Origin: Zhihengliuella salsuginis
GTDB lineage: Bacteria > Actinomycetota > Actinomycetes > Actinomycetales > Micrococcaceae
Assembly (NCBI RefSeq): GCF_014651715.1
Contig: NZ_BMXK01000006.1
Coordinates: 1-64,000 of the forward strand
Length of the DNA stretch: 64,000 bases
Direction of reading: 5' to 3'
A program made the translations under genes and the position numbers. Shown here one piece after another: positions 50,035 to 58,590 of the stretch; positions within the stretch are counted from its first letter, which is position 1; each line of letters begins with the position of its first letter. The notes beneath the pieces were generated by a model. The model was not told the DNA's origin. It did no database searches and saw only the letters and a list, made by a program, of their open reading frames with translations.

Positions 50035-50337
50035 TCAGGCCAGGCGCATGAAGAGCTGTTCGAGCTCGTCGATGCTCATGCGGTCGTCGTCGCTGCCGTC
50101 GGCGTCACGCTCCGCGGCGCCGTCCTCTCCGTCGGCGATCACGCACTCGCGCATCGCGGTGGAGACGATCGCGAAGCCGGCCTTGTCCAGCGCGCTCGTC
50201 ACCGCGGACAGCTGGGTGACCACGTCGCGGCAGGACTTCTGCTCCTCTACGGCCGCGATCACGGCGTCGAGCTGGCCGCGGGCCCGCTTGAGGCGGTTCA
50301 GGATCTTGCGCTGGGTTGCTTCGTCGTGGGAGATCAT
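50035..50337 (-). CDS. CsoR-family repressor lacking the copper His (CstR-like)
   Basis: A 100-residue DUF156 protein with the helical core ILNRLKRARGQLDAVIAAVEEQKSCRDVVTQLSAVTSALDKAGFAIVSTAMRECV. Copper sensors of this family use Cys36, His61 and Cys65; here Cys36 and Cys65 are kept but residue 61 is Ala. The two-Cys pattern is that of CstR, which senses persulfides. Its gene overlaps a CoA-disulfide-reductase/rhodanese gene, the classical CstR partner. The acidic C-terminal extension (DGEDGAAERDADGSDDD) is unusual. Predicted operators lie at 52103-52122 and 19844-19860. Confidence 0.85.
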   Translation of the reverse strand: MISHDEATQRKILNRLKRARGQLDAVIAAVEEQKSCRDVVTQLSAVTSALDKAGFAIVSTAMRECVIADGEDGAAERDADGSDDDRMSIDELEQLFMRLA

Positions 50338-52094
50338 GCGGCCTCCAGTTCGGGGGTGGTCAGGAGGGAGTCGACGTCGTCGCCGTACCAGGCGCGCAGC
50401 GTCAGCATGCCGCCGGAGAGCGTGGCGACGTCCAGGGCGCGCCCCTCCGCGGCGGCCGCCTGGACGACGATCCGGTAGGCGGCGGCCGAGCGCACGCCCG
50501 ACGCGCAGAGGACGCGGATCGGCCGGGCGTCGTCGTCGTGCCCGGCGGCGGCGAACACCTCGCCCAGGCGAGAGCGCAGCTCGTTCACCGGGATCACCAG
50601 GGCGCCCGGCAGGGTGCCGGAGGCGACCTCGTCCGGGTTGCGCACGTCCAGCACCAGCGCCGCGTCCAGCTCCTCGGCCTCGGCCGCGTGCCACAGCCGC
50701 ACCAGCCCGCCGGTCACGTTCTCGCCGAGCATGCCGGCGAAGTTCACCGGGTCCTTTGCGGACCCGTACGGCGGGGCGTAGGCGAGGTCGAGGTCAATCA
50801 GGTCGGCCACGCCCAGCCCGCCGCGCATGGCGGTGGCGATGACGTCGATCCGCTTGTCGACGCCGTCGCGCCCCACGGCCTGCGCCCCGAGGAGCCGGCC
50901 GCTCGGGCCGATGTGCACGATGAGGTGGATCTGCTCGGCGCCGGGGAAGTAGCCGGCGTGCTGCAGCGGGTGCAGGTGCAGGGTCTCGTAGGCGGTGCCG
51001 GCGGCGTCCAGCTCGGCCCGGTTGGCGCCGGTCATCGCGGCGGTCAGCCCGCCGACCCGGACCACGGCGGTGCCCTGGGCGGGCGGCAGCGGGCGGGCGT
51101 TCTCGCCGAGCATCGCGTCCGCCACCAGGCGGCCGGCCCGGTTGGCGGGCCCGGCGAGGGCCGTCGCGCGGGTGGCGCCGGTGACCGCGGTGGGGCGGGC
51201 GGTCGCGTCGCCGACGGCCCAGACGTGCTCGACGCTGGTGCGGCCGTGCTCGTCGGTCAGAATCGCGCCGGCGTCGCACTCGACGCCGGCCGCGGCGAAC
51301 ACATCCGTGTCCGGGGTGATGCCGGTGGCGATCACGGTCGCGTCGGCGGGCAGCTCCGTGCCGTCGTCCAGCACGACGACGTCGCCTCCGTCCGTGCCCC
51401 GGCGGTAGGCGCGCAGCCGGCGGCCGGTGAGGATGCGGACGCCGAGTCGCTCGGCCTCCGCGGCGACCAGGTGCGCGAGTTCGCGCTCGAGCGGCGGCAG
51501 GATCTGCCCGGACCGCTGGACGAGGGCGACGTCGAGCCCGGCCTCGGCGAGGGTCTCGGCGGCCTCGAGGCCGATGAAGCCGGCCCCGACGACCACGGCG
51601 GTGCGTGCCCGCCCGTTGGCGACGTCGGCCCGCAGCCCGGTGGCGTCGTCGACCGTGCGCAGCGTGCGCACCCGGCCGGACGCGAAGCCGGCGTCGAGTC
51701 CGTCGACGTCGGGGAGGACGGTGCGGCCGCCGGGGGAGAGCAGCAGCTCGTCGTAGGCGATGGTCTCGGTGCGGGGGTCGCCGTCGCCGGAGATTTCCAC
51801 GGTGAGGGTGCGTGCGTGCGGGTCCAGGGCGACGACGTCGTGCCCGGTGCGCACGTCGATGCCGGACGGCCGGAACGACTCGGGAGTGCGCAGGGTCAGG
51901 GCCGATCCGTCGGCGATCTCGCCGTCGAGGTGGTACGGCAGGCCGCAGTTCGCGAAGGAGACGTGGCGGCCGCGGTCCAGGACGATGATGGCGGCGGACT
52001 CGTCGAGCCGGCGGGCGCGCGCGGCGAAGCTCATGCCGCCGGCGACGCCGCCGACCACGACGATGCGCCGGGCGGGCTGAGGGGAGTTGTTCAT
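50334..52094 (-). CDS. CoA-disulfide reductase-like flavoprotein with rhodanese domain
   Basis: A 586-residue two-domain protein. The N-terminal FAD/NAD(P) pyridine-nucleotide-disulfide part has VVVGGVAGGMSFAARARRL, the active Cys50 in FANCGLPYHL, the second dinucleotide loop AVVVGAGFIGLEAAE and VWAVGDAT. The C-terminal rhodanese domain (from about residue 480) has LVLDVRNPDE and the catalytic loop CASGVRS. Such fusions reduce CoA persulfides and polysulfides and detoxify sulfide. The ATG at 52094 follows the operator by 9 bp, and the stop overlaps the repressor gene (ATGA). Confidence 0.9.
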   Translation of the reverse strand: MNNSPQPARRIVVVGGVAGGMSFAARARRLDESAAIIVLDRGRHVSFANCGLPYHLDGEIADGSALTLRTPESFRPSGIDVRTGHDVVALDPHARTLTVEISGDGDPRTETIAYDELLLSPGGRTVLPDVDGLDAGFASGRVRTLRTVDDATGLRADVANGRARTAVVVGAGFIGLEAAETLAEAGLDVALVQRSGQILPPLERELAHLVAAEAERLGVRILTGRRLRAYRRGTDGGDVVVLDDGTELPADATVIATGITPDTDVFAAAGVECDAGAILTDEHGRTSVEHVWAVGDATARPTAVTGATRATALAGPANRAGRLVADAMLGENARPLPPAQGTAVVRVGGLTAAMTGANRAELDAAGTAYETLHLHPLQHAGYFPGAEQIHLIVHIGPSGRLLGAQAVGRDGVDKRIDVIATAMRGGLGVADLIDLDLAYAPPYGSAKDPVNFAGMLGENVTGGLVRLWHAAEAEELDAALVLDVRNPDEVASGTLPGALVIPVNELRSRLGEVFAAAGHDDDARPIRVLCASGVRSAAAYRIVVQAAAAEGRALDVATLSGGMLTLRAWYGDDVDSLLTTPELEAA

Positions 52095-52102
52095 GCCGAC
52101 CA

Positions 52103-52122
52103 GAATACCCCCAGGGGTATTC
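52103..52122. promoter_or_regulatory. CsoR/CstR-type operator before the reductase-rhodanese gene
   Basis: GAATACCCC-CA-GGGGTATTC is a perfect inverted repeat with 9-bp arms, 9 bp upstream of the gene it should control, and agrees with the site at 19844-19860. Autorepression of the operon by its own CsoR-family protein is expected. Confidence 0.85.
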
Positions 52123-52158
52123 AAGTCAAGCGGCCGGGCGGCAGGAGTGGAGTGGCCC

Positions 52159-54114
52159 CTACTCGGCGGCAGCCGTCAGGAAGTCCGCCACCAGCGGGGC
52201 TGCCGTGTGCGAGCCGCCGTCGCCCGTCTCAACGAACACCGCCACGGCCAGGTCGCCCTGGATGGCGATGGTCCAGGCGTGGGCGTTCTCCTCGTCGTCG
52301 TACTCCGCCGTGCCGCTCTTGCCGATCACCGCGCCGCCCGGCAGGCCCTTCAGGTCCACGAGCGTGCCGTGGTCCACGACCCCGGTCATCATCGTCCGCA
52401 GCGACTCGGCCTCCTCCGCGGTCAGCGTGCTCGCCGGTTCCGCCGGCGCGTCCGGTGAGGGGGAGGCTTCGGCTGAAGAGTCCTCCGAGGTTGCGTCCTG
52501 CGCAGGGGAGAGGACCAGCTTCGGCGTCACGGTCGCCCCGTTCGCGACCGACGCCGCGGCCGTCGCCATGCCCAGGGGAGAGGCCTGCACCACGCCCTGC
52601 CCGATCATGTTGGCCGCCAGCTCGGTGCCGGTCGAATCGTCCGGCACGGCCCCCAGGAACGCGCCGGCCCCGGTGGTGTCCTCACCCGTGAGGCCCAGCG
52701 CGGCCGCCGCCTCGGCGAGCGGCGCGGCGCCGACGTCGTTCCCCGCGTCCACGAAGACCGTGTTGCAGGACTGGGCGAGGGCCTCGGAGAGGGGAATGCC
52801 GCCGAGCGCGGAGGCGGGGTAGGCGTCGAAGTTCTTGAACGACTTCCCGTCCACCTCGGTGGTGGGCGTGCACTCGACCTCGGTCTCCGGGGTGGAGCCG
52901 CCGCGCAGCATCGCGAGTGCGCTGACCACCTTGAACGTGGAGCCCGGCGCGTACCGGCCCAGCAGGGCCGTGTTGTAGTTCTCGCTGCCGGGGCCGGACG
53001 CGGCGGCGAGCACGGCGCCGTCGGACGGGCGGACCGCCACCAGGGCGGACGCGGGTTCGACGTCGGCCAGCGCGGCCTCCGCGTGCGTCTGCAGGTCGGC
53101 GTCGAGGGTCAGTTCCAGGTCCTGCCCGTCGGTCTGCTCGCTCGCGTAGAGCTCGGCGACGGGCTCGCCCTCAGCCGAGTTGCGGGTGACGGTGACGCCC
53201 TTGGTGCCGGCGAGGTCCGCGTTGTAGGCGGCCTGCAGGCCGGAGAGTCCCACCTGGTCGCCGGCCTCGATCCGCCCCTCCGACTCCTCGATGATCTCCG
53301 CGGTGGCGGCCCCGACCGTGCCGAGGATCGGCCGCGCGAACTCGCGGGTGGGCGCCAGCGGGATCTCGTCCGGCTGCGCGATCGCCCCGGGGATCGCGGC
53401 GATCTGCTCGTCGGTGACCTCCCGGCCGTCCTCGCGCAGGACGATCGCCTGCACCCAGCCCTTGTCGCCGGACGCCTCGACGCGCGCGGCGTAGGCGTCG
53501 GCGTCGATCCCGACCAGCCCGGCCAGCTCCCGCGCCGAGGCCTCCCACTCGCTCGATTCGGCCCGCGTCTTGTCGATCCCCACCCGCACCACGGGGCGGT
53601 CCGTCACCAGGGGCTCGTCGCCGGCGCCGGTGATCTCCCCGCGCTCGCCGGACGTGGTCTGCGCGGCCAGGGACTCGCCCTCGCCCAGCTCGGGCGCCAA
53701 GATCTCGGGGGCGAAGCGCAGCTCCCACCGCTCGTCCTCGGCGTCGAGCTCCCACACCGCGCGGGTGTCGTAGGCGAAGTCGTTCTCCGTCTCGTCGACG
53801 TCCCACACGGTGTGCAGGGTGGCGGTCGCGGTCTTCACGCCGTCCTGCTCCTCCTCGTCCACGGCCACCTGCGTGACCGTGTGGGCGTGCGGGATCTCGC
53901 CCATGGGGGAGTAGGCCTGCACGACGACGTCGCCCGCCTCCTCCGCGGTGGTCTCCGCCAGCGGCACGGCGGAGAAGTCGCCGGACTCGAGGGCGGAGGC
54001 GAGGGCCTCGGCGGCGGGGTCGGGCTCCGGGGTGGCGGGCCCGCACGCGGTGAGCGAGGAGGCGGCGAGTCCGGCCACGGAAAGGCCTACGAGGATACGA
54101 AACGGAGGGCGCAT
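52159..54114 (-). CDS. Class B penicillin-binding lipoprotein (MecA-N type)
   Basis: A 651-residue peptidoglycan transpeptidase with a lipoprotein signal (LTACGPA). An NTF2-like MecA_N domain (about 30-145) and a PBP dimer domain (about 150-320) precede the transpeptidase domain. Catalytic motifs are STFK at Ser392, SCN in AQSCNTVF, and KSGTAE at Lys599. It acts outside the membrane in cell-wall crosslinking. An acidic Ser/Pro/Ala insert (SEDSSAEASPSPDAPAEPAST) before the third motif is probably a loop. Low beta-lactam affinity is known for some relatives, not shown here. Confidence 0.9.
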   Translation of the reverse strand: MRPPFRILVGLSVAGLAASSLTACGPATPEPDPAAEALASALESGDFSAVPLAETTAEEAGDVVVQAYSPMGEIPHAHTVTQVAVDEEEQDGVKTATATLHTVWDVDETENDFAYDTRAVWELDAEDERWELRFAPEILAPELGEGESLAAQTTSGERGEITGAGDEPLVTDRPVVRVGIDKTRAESSEWEASARELAGLVGIDADAYAARVEASGDKGWVQAIVLREDGREVTDEQIAAIPGAIAQPDEIPLAPTREFARPILGTVGAATAEIIEESEGRIEAGDQVGLSGLQAAYNADLAGTKGVTVTRNSAEGEPVAELYASEQTDGQDLELTLDADLQTHAEAALADVEPASALVAVRPSDGAVLAAASGPGSENYNTALLGRYAPGSTFKVVSALAMLRGGSTPETEVECTPTTEVDGKSFKNFDAYPASALGGIPLSEALAQSCNTVFVDAGNDVGAAPLAEAAAALGLTGEDTTGAGAFLGAVPDDSTGTELAANMIGQGVVQASPLGMATAAASVANGATVTPKLVLSPAQDATSEDSSAEASPSPDAPAEPASTLTAEEAESLRTMMTGVVDHGTLVDLKGLPGGAVIGKSGTAEYDDEENAHAWTIAIQGDLAVAVFVETGDGGSHTAAPLVADFLTAAAE

Positions 54115-54301
54115 GCTGTGATCCTATGTGTGCGTGGTCACCGGCGACAACGCCGCGGCGCGGATCCGCCCGGGCCTTGGCGGCGAACGGGCAGGCTGGG
54201 CGCGTGCGTAGCTTTCAGCTAGGCTTCCACACGACGCCGGACTGCGTATCCACAGGGGTCGGATGAAATGGCCGCCCGACGCAGCGATGATGTGGGGGAT
54301 C

Positions 54302-55330
54302 ATGTCGGACGACCGCAAGACGTCCATCAAACGCCTGGCCGTGATCGTGACGGCCCTGGCCGTCTGCGTGGCGCTCGTCGGGGCGTTGGTCATGGCTGGA
54401 ATCGTGCATTTTGCCAACGAGGCGCGCGGCGGCCCGGCCAACCCGCCGACGCCGAACGCGTCGTCCGAGGACCGGCCGATCGAAGCCGCCGCCACGTCCT
54501 CCGCTTCACAGGAGCCCGCCTCCGACGACCCGGCGGACATCAAGGCGGCCGCCGTCGCCAACGGGCGTCCGGAGGCGGCCTTCGACGAGTTCTGCCAGCT
54601 CTGGTCTCTCCCGTCGGCCGGTTCGGACCGCCAGCAGTGGGCCAACGAGGTCACCGGGCACTGGCTCTCCGGACACGGCGCCGACTGCCCGGACGCGGTG
54701 GTCCACCCCGGGTACTTCGTGCAGTCCACGATGCCGGGAGCCCCGGGCGAACTCGTGGCCACTCTGGAGGCGGCACCGGGGAGCGCGGACGCGCTCGGGG
54801 GAGTCGGGTACAGCATCATGGAGCAGACCGCCGAGGCGTACCCGGAGCTCGAGCGGGTCACCGCGGTGACGCATGACGGAGGCGCCTCCCGCTCCTACAC
54901 ACGCGGGCAGTGGGAGATGGCGCTGCCGATGCACCAGCGCGCCGCTCTGGCGGAAGCTTCGCCGAGCCGGGCCTCGGAGCTGACGGGCCAGGCGTGGGCC
55001 GACGAGAAGATGGACCAGTGGCTGACCAAGATCCGTGTGCCCGGGATCGACGACCTGTACGGCAGCTTCAACCTGATCACCGGGTGGGAGACGCCGGCGA
55101 AGGGCGAGCTGGTGGTGATTCTGAACGACGACGTCGCCCGGCTGCCGCACCTGCAGGACCCGCAGGACCCGCAGGAGCATGTGAAGTACGAGCTGCAGGG
55201 CATCGCGATCACGATCCTGGAGAACATCTACTTCGACGCCCCGGAGCTGGAACAGGTCACGGCCGTCCTCGAGGGCGGCGGTGAGTCGTCGACGGTCCAC
55301 CGCGACGACGATCGGTTCGCCCGAGAGTAG
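54302..55330 (+). CDS. Membrane-anchored protein of unknown function
   Basis: A 342-residue protein from MSDDRKTSIKRL (GGGGGA site; an ATG 39 bp upstream is possible). One N-terminal helix (LAVIVTALAVCVALVGALVMAGIVHFA), a Pro/Ser/Ala linker, then an extracytoplasmic domain with two similar halves: FDEFCQLWSLPSAGSDRQQWANEVTGHWLSGHG … YSIMEQTAEAYPELERVTAV and HQRAALAEAS…WADEKMDQWLTKI … IAITILENIYFDAPELEQVTAV. The repeated PELE-VTAV ends suggest an internal duplication. No family recognised. Confidence 0.65.
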   Translation: MSDDRKTSIKRLAVIVTALAVCVALVGALVMAGIVHFANEARGGPANPPTPNASSEDRPIEAAATSSASQEPASDDPADIKAAAVANGRPEAAFDEFCQLWSLPSAGSDRQQWANEVTGHWLSGHGADCPDAVVHPGYFVQSTMPGAPGELVATLEAAPGSADALGGVGYSIMEQTAEAYPELERVTAVTHDGGASRSYTRGQWEMALPMHQRAALAEASPSRASELTGQAWADEKMDQWLTKIRVPGIDDLYGSFNLITGWETPAKGELVVILNDDVARLPHLQDPQDPQEHVKYELQGIAITILENIYFDAPELEQVTAVLEGGGESSTVHRDDDRFARE

Positions 55331-55585
55331 TCGCCGGCGCCAGCTGCCCCGTAAGCACGGCGGCGGCTGTTCACTCCACGCTTCCGCCGTAGGCCCGACC
55401 ACGTTGATGCGGGAGCGCGTGACGTTCAATGCACGCACTGGATCAAATGTCCAACAAGCTTTGTGCCGCTATGCGTGCTGAGGCTTGTTGGAGATTCTAA
55501 GGAAGTAGATGTATCCGGGCATGCTTCGTTCGTTTGGCGGGTGTTCCTGCGTCGACGAAGCTGTGTCGGCGGACGGTCGGATCTA

Positions 55586-55925
55586 TTACAGAACCCGCCC
55601 GGCGATGAACTGCGACAGCCAGCGGATGTCGACGGCGCTGGTGAATTCGAGCCGCACCTTGCCCAGCCCGCTGAACCACAGGTCGAGTTCGGCGTCGAGG
55701 TCGAACGTGCCGGCCGTCTCGACGGAGAAGGACTGGATCTTGGTGTAGGGCAGCGAGGTGTAGTCGCGCTTCTTGCCGGTGATGCCCTGAACGTTTACGG
55801 CGATGATCCGCTTCTCGGTGAAGGCGACGAAGTCGCGGATCCCGCGGAAGGCCCCGTAGACGCGCTCGCCCTCGAGCAGCAGCCTGTCCGTGTGCAGCGG
55901 GCAGTCTTCGGCCGGTACGACGACG
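55586..55925 (-). pseudogene. PH-domain (bPH_1) protein lacking its start, copy 1
   Basis: The frame ends with TDRLLLEGERVYGAFRGIRDFVAFTEKRIIAVNVQGITGKKRDYTSLPYTKIQSFSVETAGTFDLDAELDLWFSGLGKVRLEF, which matches the bacterial PH domain (PF08000-like) very well. There is no ATG, GTG or TTG in frame between the hairpin at 55961 and the conserved core, and the family's first 25 or so residues are missing. The 5' end therefore appears lost, unless an unusual start is used. The 250 bp downstream to 55331 show no gene. Confidence 0.6.
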
Positions 55926-55931
55926 GCGGGG

Positions 55932-55961
55932 CCGGCCGGGTGCCCGCGGGCACCCGGCCGG
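55932..55961 (-). terminator. 30-bp palindromic hairpin terminator
   Basis: A perfect palindrome with half-site CCGGCCGGGTGCCCG centred on CGCG lies 10 bp beyond the stop of the coiled-coil lipoprotein gene and should end its transcript. Confidence 0.6.
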
Positions 55962-55970
55962 TCGGTCCGA

Positions 55971-56666
55971 TCAGTTGAGCAGCGAGATCTCGTTGACGAT
56001 GAACGACGGGACGGTCGTGCTGCCGCCGATCTGGGTGTCGTAGCTGAACGCGCCCATGACAGTCGCCGTGATCTCGACTTCGTCGTCTGCGATGACGTCG
56101 TCCAGGATCGGACATTCCTCGTCCGAGTCCACGGCCATGAAGATCGCGTTGTGGTCGTAGTCCCAGGTGTCGGCCATGTTCTGGTGCGCGATGTTCGCCC
56201 TGAAGGTGCACTTGCCGGTCGCAGAGTCGAATTGCGTGATCTCGCCGTAGACGACCATGATGTCGCCGAAGGCGGCGTCCGGGTCCTTCGCGACCAGTGC
56301 CAGTTCGCGTTCGGTCGCGGGCTTGGCGTCGTCGATACGCTTCTTGCGTTCGGCTTCGGCCTTGGCTTCTTCCTCAGCTTCCTTCTTGGCGGCGGCTTCG
56401 GACTCTTCGGCGGCCTTTGCCGCAGCGGCGGATTCCTCAGCCGCGCGTGAGGACGCGGCGGCGGCTTCGGCTTCCGCTTCTGCCTCCGCGGCGGCCGATT
56501 CTTCCGCGGCCTGGGCGGCGGACTCCGCCGCCGCGCTGCTGGATGCGGCAGTCTCGTCGACGTCACTGGTGCCGCAGGCGGCCAGCGCCAGCACCAGCAG
56601 TGCGGTGGCGAACAGCTCGCGCATCGGCGAGGCCGTGCGCCGCGGCAGGTTTCCTTTCGCAGTCAT
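55971..56666 (-). CDS. Lipoprotein with Ala/Glu coiled coil
   Basis: A 231-residue protein beginning MTAKGNLPRRTASPMREL, with a GGGGGAAA site and a lipobox LALAACGTSD. Residues about 37-115 are almost only Ala, Glu, Ser and Lys (a long coiled coil or rigid spacer from the membrane). A C-terminal domain follows (DPDAAFGDIMVVYGEITQFDSATGKCTFRANIAHQ … CPILDDVIADDEVEITATVMGAFSYDTQIGGSTTVPSF), which looks like an OB-like fold seen in other actinobacterial lipoproteins. A decayed copy lies at 58260-58550. Confidence 0.72.
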   Translation of the reverse strand: MTAKGNLPRRTASPMRELFATALLVLALAACGTSDVDETAASSSAAAESAAQAAEESAAAEAEAEAEAAAASSRAAEESAAAAKAAEESEAAAKKEAEEEAKAEAERKKRIDDAKPATERELALVAKDPDAAFGDIMVVYGEITQFDSATGKCTFRANIAHQNMADTWDYDHNAIFMAVDSDEECPILDDVIADDEVEITATVMGAFSYDTQIGGSTTVPSFIVNEISLLN

Positions 56667-56889
56667 GATTTCCCCCAACTGTGATCGTGATGAGCCCGTC
56701 TGGGAAGCGGCGGGCACCGGCGTCTGGCCGGTACAACCACGCTAAGGAAGACTCCTCACAAAATAGGTGCGGGCGCCGCTGAGTCGGGAGCTCATTCCGA
56801 TCGCGGGGTTTGACCGTGGTCGCGGAGGTGCGCACGCCGGCGGGAGCGCTCAAGCGCCGAGACCGACCGCTCCTCTGGGTGAACTACTA

Positions 56890-56924
56890 CTTGGAATGTT
56901 TCACTCTAAAAGATACAATCCAAG
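56890..56924. promoter_or_regulatory. Inverted repeat overlapping the AbiEi promoter
   Basis: CTTGGAATGT (56890-56899) and ACAATCCAAG (56915-56924) pair at 9 of 10 positions across an AT-rich centre and end 1 bp before the AbiEi start. AbiEi proteins repress their own promoters through such inverted repeats, so this is the expected operator. Confidence 0.6.
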
Positions 56925-56925
56925 C

Positions 56926-57918
56926 ATGAAGTCGGGTGACGCGCTGAAAGTGCTTGCCGACGTCACGGGTTCCCAGTGGGGGATGGTGACGTCGGCTCAG
57001 GCGGGCGCGCTTGGAGTTTCCCGGCTCAATCTTTCTCGTCTCACGGAAGCCGGGCATCTCGAGCGGCTGGCCCATGGCGTCTACAAAGACGCGGGCGCTC
57101 CCGGTGATGAATTCGAGAATCTGCGCGCCGCCTGGCTCAGTACCGAACCGAAGAATCTCGCGGAGAACCGGATGCAAGACCTGGCCGGCGGAATCGTGGT
57201 TGCCAGCTCGTCGGCGGCAGTGCTGCACGAAATAGGCGACCTGTGGGCTGATCGGCACGAGTTCGTTTCGTCGGAGCGTCGTCAGAGCCAGCGATCGGAG
57301 ATTCGCTACCGGCAGCGAGCGCTTGATCCGTCCGACGTGACTCTTGTGCGGGGGCTCCCGACCATGACGATCGAGCGCACGATCGCCGATCTCGTCGCCG
57401 AGGTGGGTGACATCAGCCTGGTTGCCGATGTACTTGGCGCCGCAGTCAGTAAGGGACGTCTGGAACTCGACCGGCTCCGAGACCTGCTCGCGCCGCTGGC
57501 AGAGCGCAATGGATTCAAGCGGTCTGACGGGCAGGGGCTGCTGGACAGGCTGCTGGAGGAAGCTGGTATTGATCGAGATTCGCTGGCCGCGGAGATCGCT
57601 GCAGACCCGCAACTCGGTGCGCGCGTCCTCTGGAAATATCTCGCTCAGCTCGACCTCTCCCCGCTAGAAGGAACGCTTTCAGTGCCAGAAGTCCAACAGG
57701 TGGTGAGTCCTGCCCTGAGAACTCTGCTTCAGTACCTCGAGGCTACCGGGGGGCCGCACCCGGAAGCCGCGAGCGCGAATGTTCCGCATACGCTTGCAAA
57801 GCATGTAGCAAGTGGGTTCTTTGGCGAGATGAGCCGTGCGACGACGGGCGAGGCTCTGGATTCAACTCTGGCGCTTGCACCTGCGGATCGGGAGGGGCCT
57901 GACGATGAGCACGCCTGA
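56926..57918 (+). CDS. abiEi: AbiEi-type antitoxin/transcriptional regulator
   Basis: A 330-residue protein of the type IV AbiE toxin-antitoxin family. The N-terminal winged-helix region (WGMVTSAQAGALGVSRLNLSRLTEAGHLERLAHGVYKDAG) is characteristic, followed by the AbiEi domain (NRMQDLAGGIVVASSSAAVLHEIGDL … VRGLPTMTIERTIADLVAE). AbiEi represses the operon and counters the AbiEii nucleotidyltransferase toxin. The next gene begins in overlap but is cut off after about two dozen codons, so this antitoxin has no functional partner here. The base composition is less GC-rich than the flanks. Confidence 0.85.
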   Translation: MKSGDALKVLADVTGSQWGMVTSAQAGALGVSRLNLSRLTEAGHLERLAHGVYKDAGAPGDEFENLRAAWLSTEPKNLAENRMQDLAGGIVVASSSAAVLHEIGDLWADRHEFVSSERRQSQRSEIRYRQRALDPSDVTLVRGLPTMTIERTIADLVAEVGDISLVADVLGAAVSKGRLELDRLRDLLAPLAERNGFKRSDGQGLLDRLLEEAGIDRDSLAAEIAADPQLGARVLWKYLAQLDLSPLEGTLSVPEVQQVVSPALRTLLQYLEATGGPHPEAASANVPHTLAKHVASGFFGEMSRATTGEALDSTLALAPADREGPDDEHA

Positions 57919-57976
57919 ACCCTACACAACAGCGACGGGTGTCGAATTCGCGATCCAGCAAGCGGCGAGGAAAGCA
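57905..57976 (+). pseudogene. Remnant of the AbiEii toxin gene
   Basis: The frame opens MSTPEPYTTATGVEFAIQQAARKA, overlapping the AbiEi stop by 14 bp as in complete abiE operons, and is typical of the start of AbiEii. Around 57976 it passes into sequence copied from the PH-domain locus and stops at 58000. The catalytic nucleotidyltransferase part is gone. Confidence 0.6.
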
Positions 57977-58550
57977 GTCGCACTTTGTCCAGCTCGCTGA
58001 ATCACAGGTCGAGTTCGGCGTCGAGGTCGAACGTGCCGGCCGTCTCGACGGAGAAGGACTGGATCTTGGTGTAGGGCAGCGAGGTGTAGTCGCGCATTTT
58101 GCCGGCGATGCCCTGGACGTTGACGGCGATGATCCGCTTCACCGTTAAGGCGACGAAGTCGCGGATCCCACGGAAGGCCCCCGTAGGCGCGCTCGTCTTC
58201 GAGCAGCAGTCCGTACAGGTCATTGGCCGTGGACTCCGCGTGCGGTGCGACGCCGGCGCAGTGGTCAGATGCCCGAAGGCACCTGATCGTCGGACCCCAG
58301 GCAGTTGCGCGGCAAGATGGTGTGGTCCATGATCTACGTATTTTGGTACTGTAGCCGGTCTGGACGCTGTATCTGAACGAGTCCGCGACCGGTGTGGTGA
58401 TATTGACCTCGTGGTCCGCGACGACGTTCTCGAGGATCGGGCACTTGATGTCCATGAAGAGCGAGTTGTGGCTGTAGCCTCAGGGCGTGGGCTTGGATAG
58501 TCCGCCCGGGATGCCCATTCGAGATTCAGCTGCGTCATCACGGTACTCTT
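57973..58550 (-). pseudogene. Decayed second copy of the lipoprotein/PH-domain locus
   Basis: The sequence from 57973 to about 58240 is a near-copy of 55657-55900 and still reads FRGIRDFVALTVKRIIAVNVQGIAGKMRDYTSLPYTKIQSFSVETAGTFDLDAELDL in one frame, with a TGG-to-TGA stop after DL and a frameshift near LLLEDERAYG. From 58260 to 58550 it matches, in broken frames, the end of the coiled-coil lipoprotein (MDIKCPILENVVADHEVNI). The two copies flank the AbiE remnant. Confidence 0.65.
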
Positions 58551-58561
58551 GTCAAGAGTAC
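58543..58561. promoter_or_regulatory. 19-bp palindrome in the methyltransferase promoter
   Basis: GTACTCTTG-T-CAAGAGTAC is a perfect inverted repeat 30 bp upstream of the methyltransferase GTG. Restriction-modification operons are often autoregulated through such sites, either by a control protein or by the methyltransferase itself; no separate control gene is visible here. Confidence 0.55.
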
Positions 58562-58590
58562 ACAGTCGGTCGTGCACGAGGGAGATTGCA

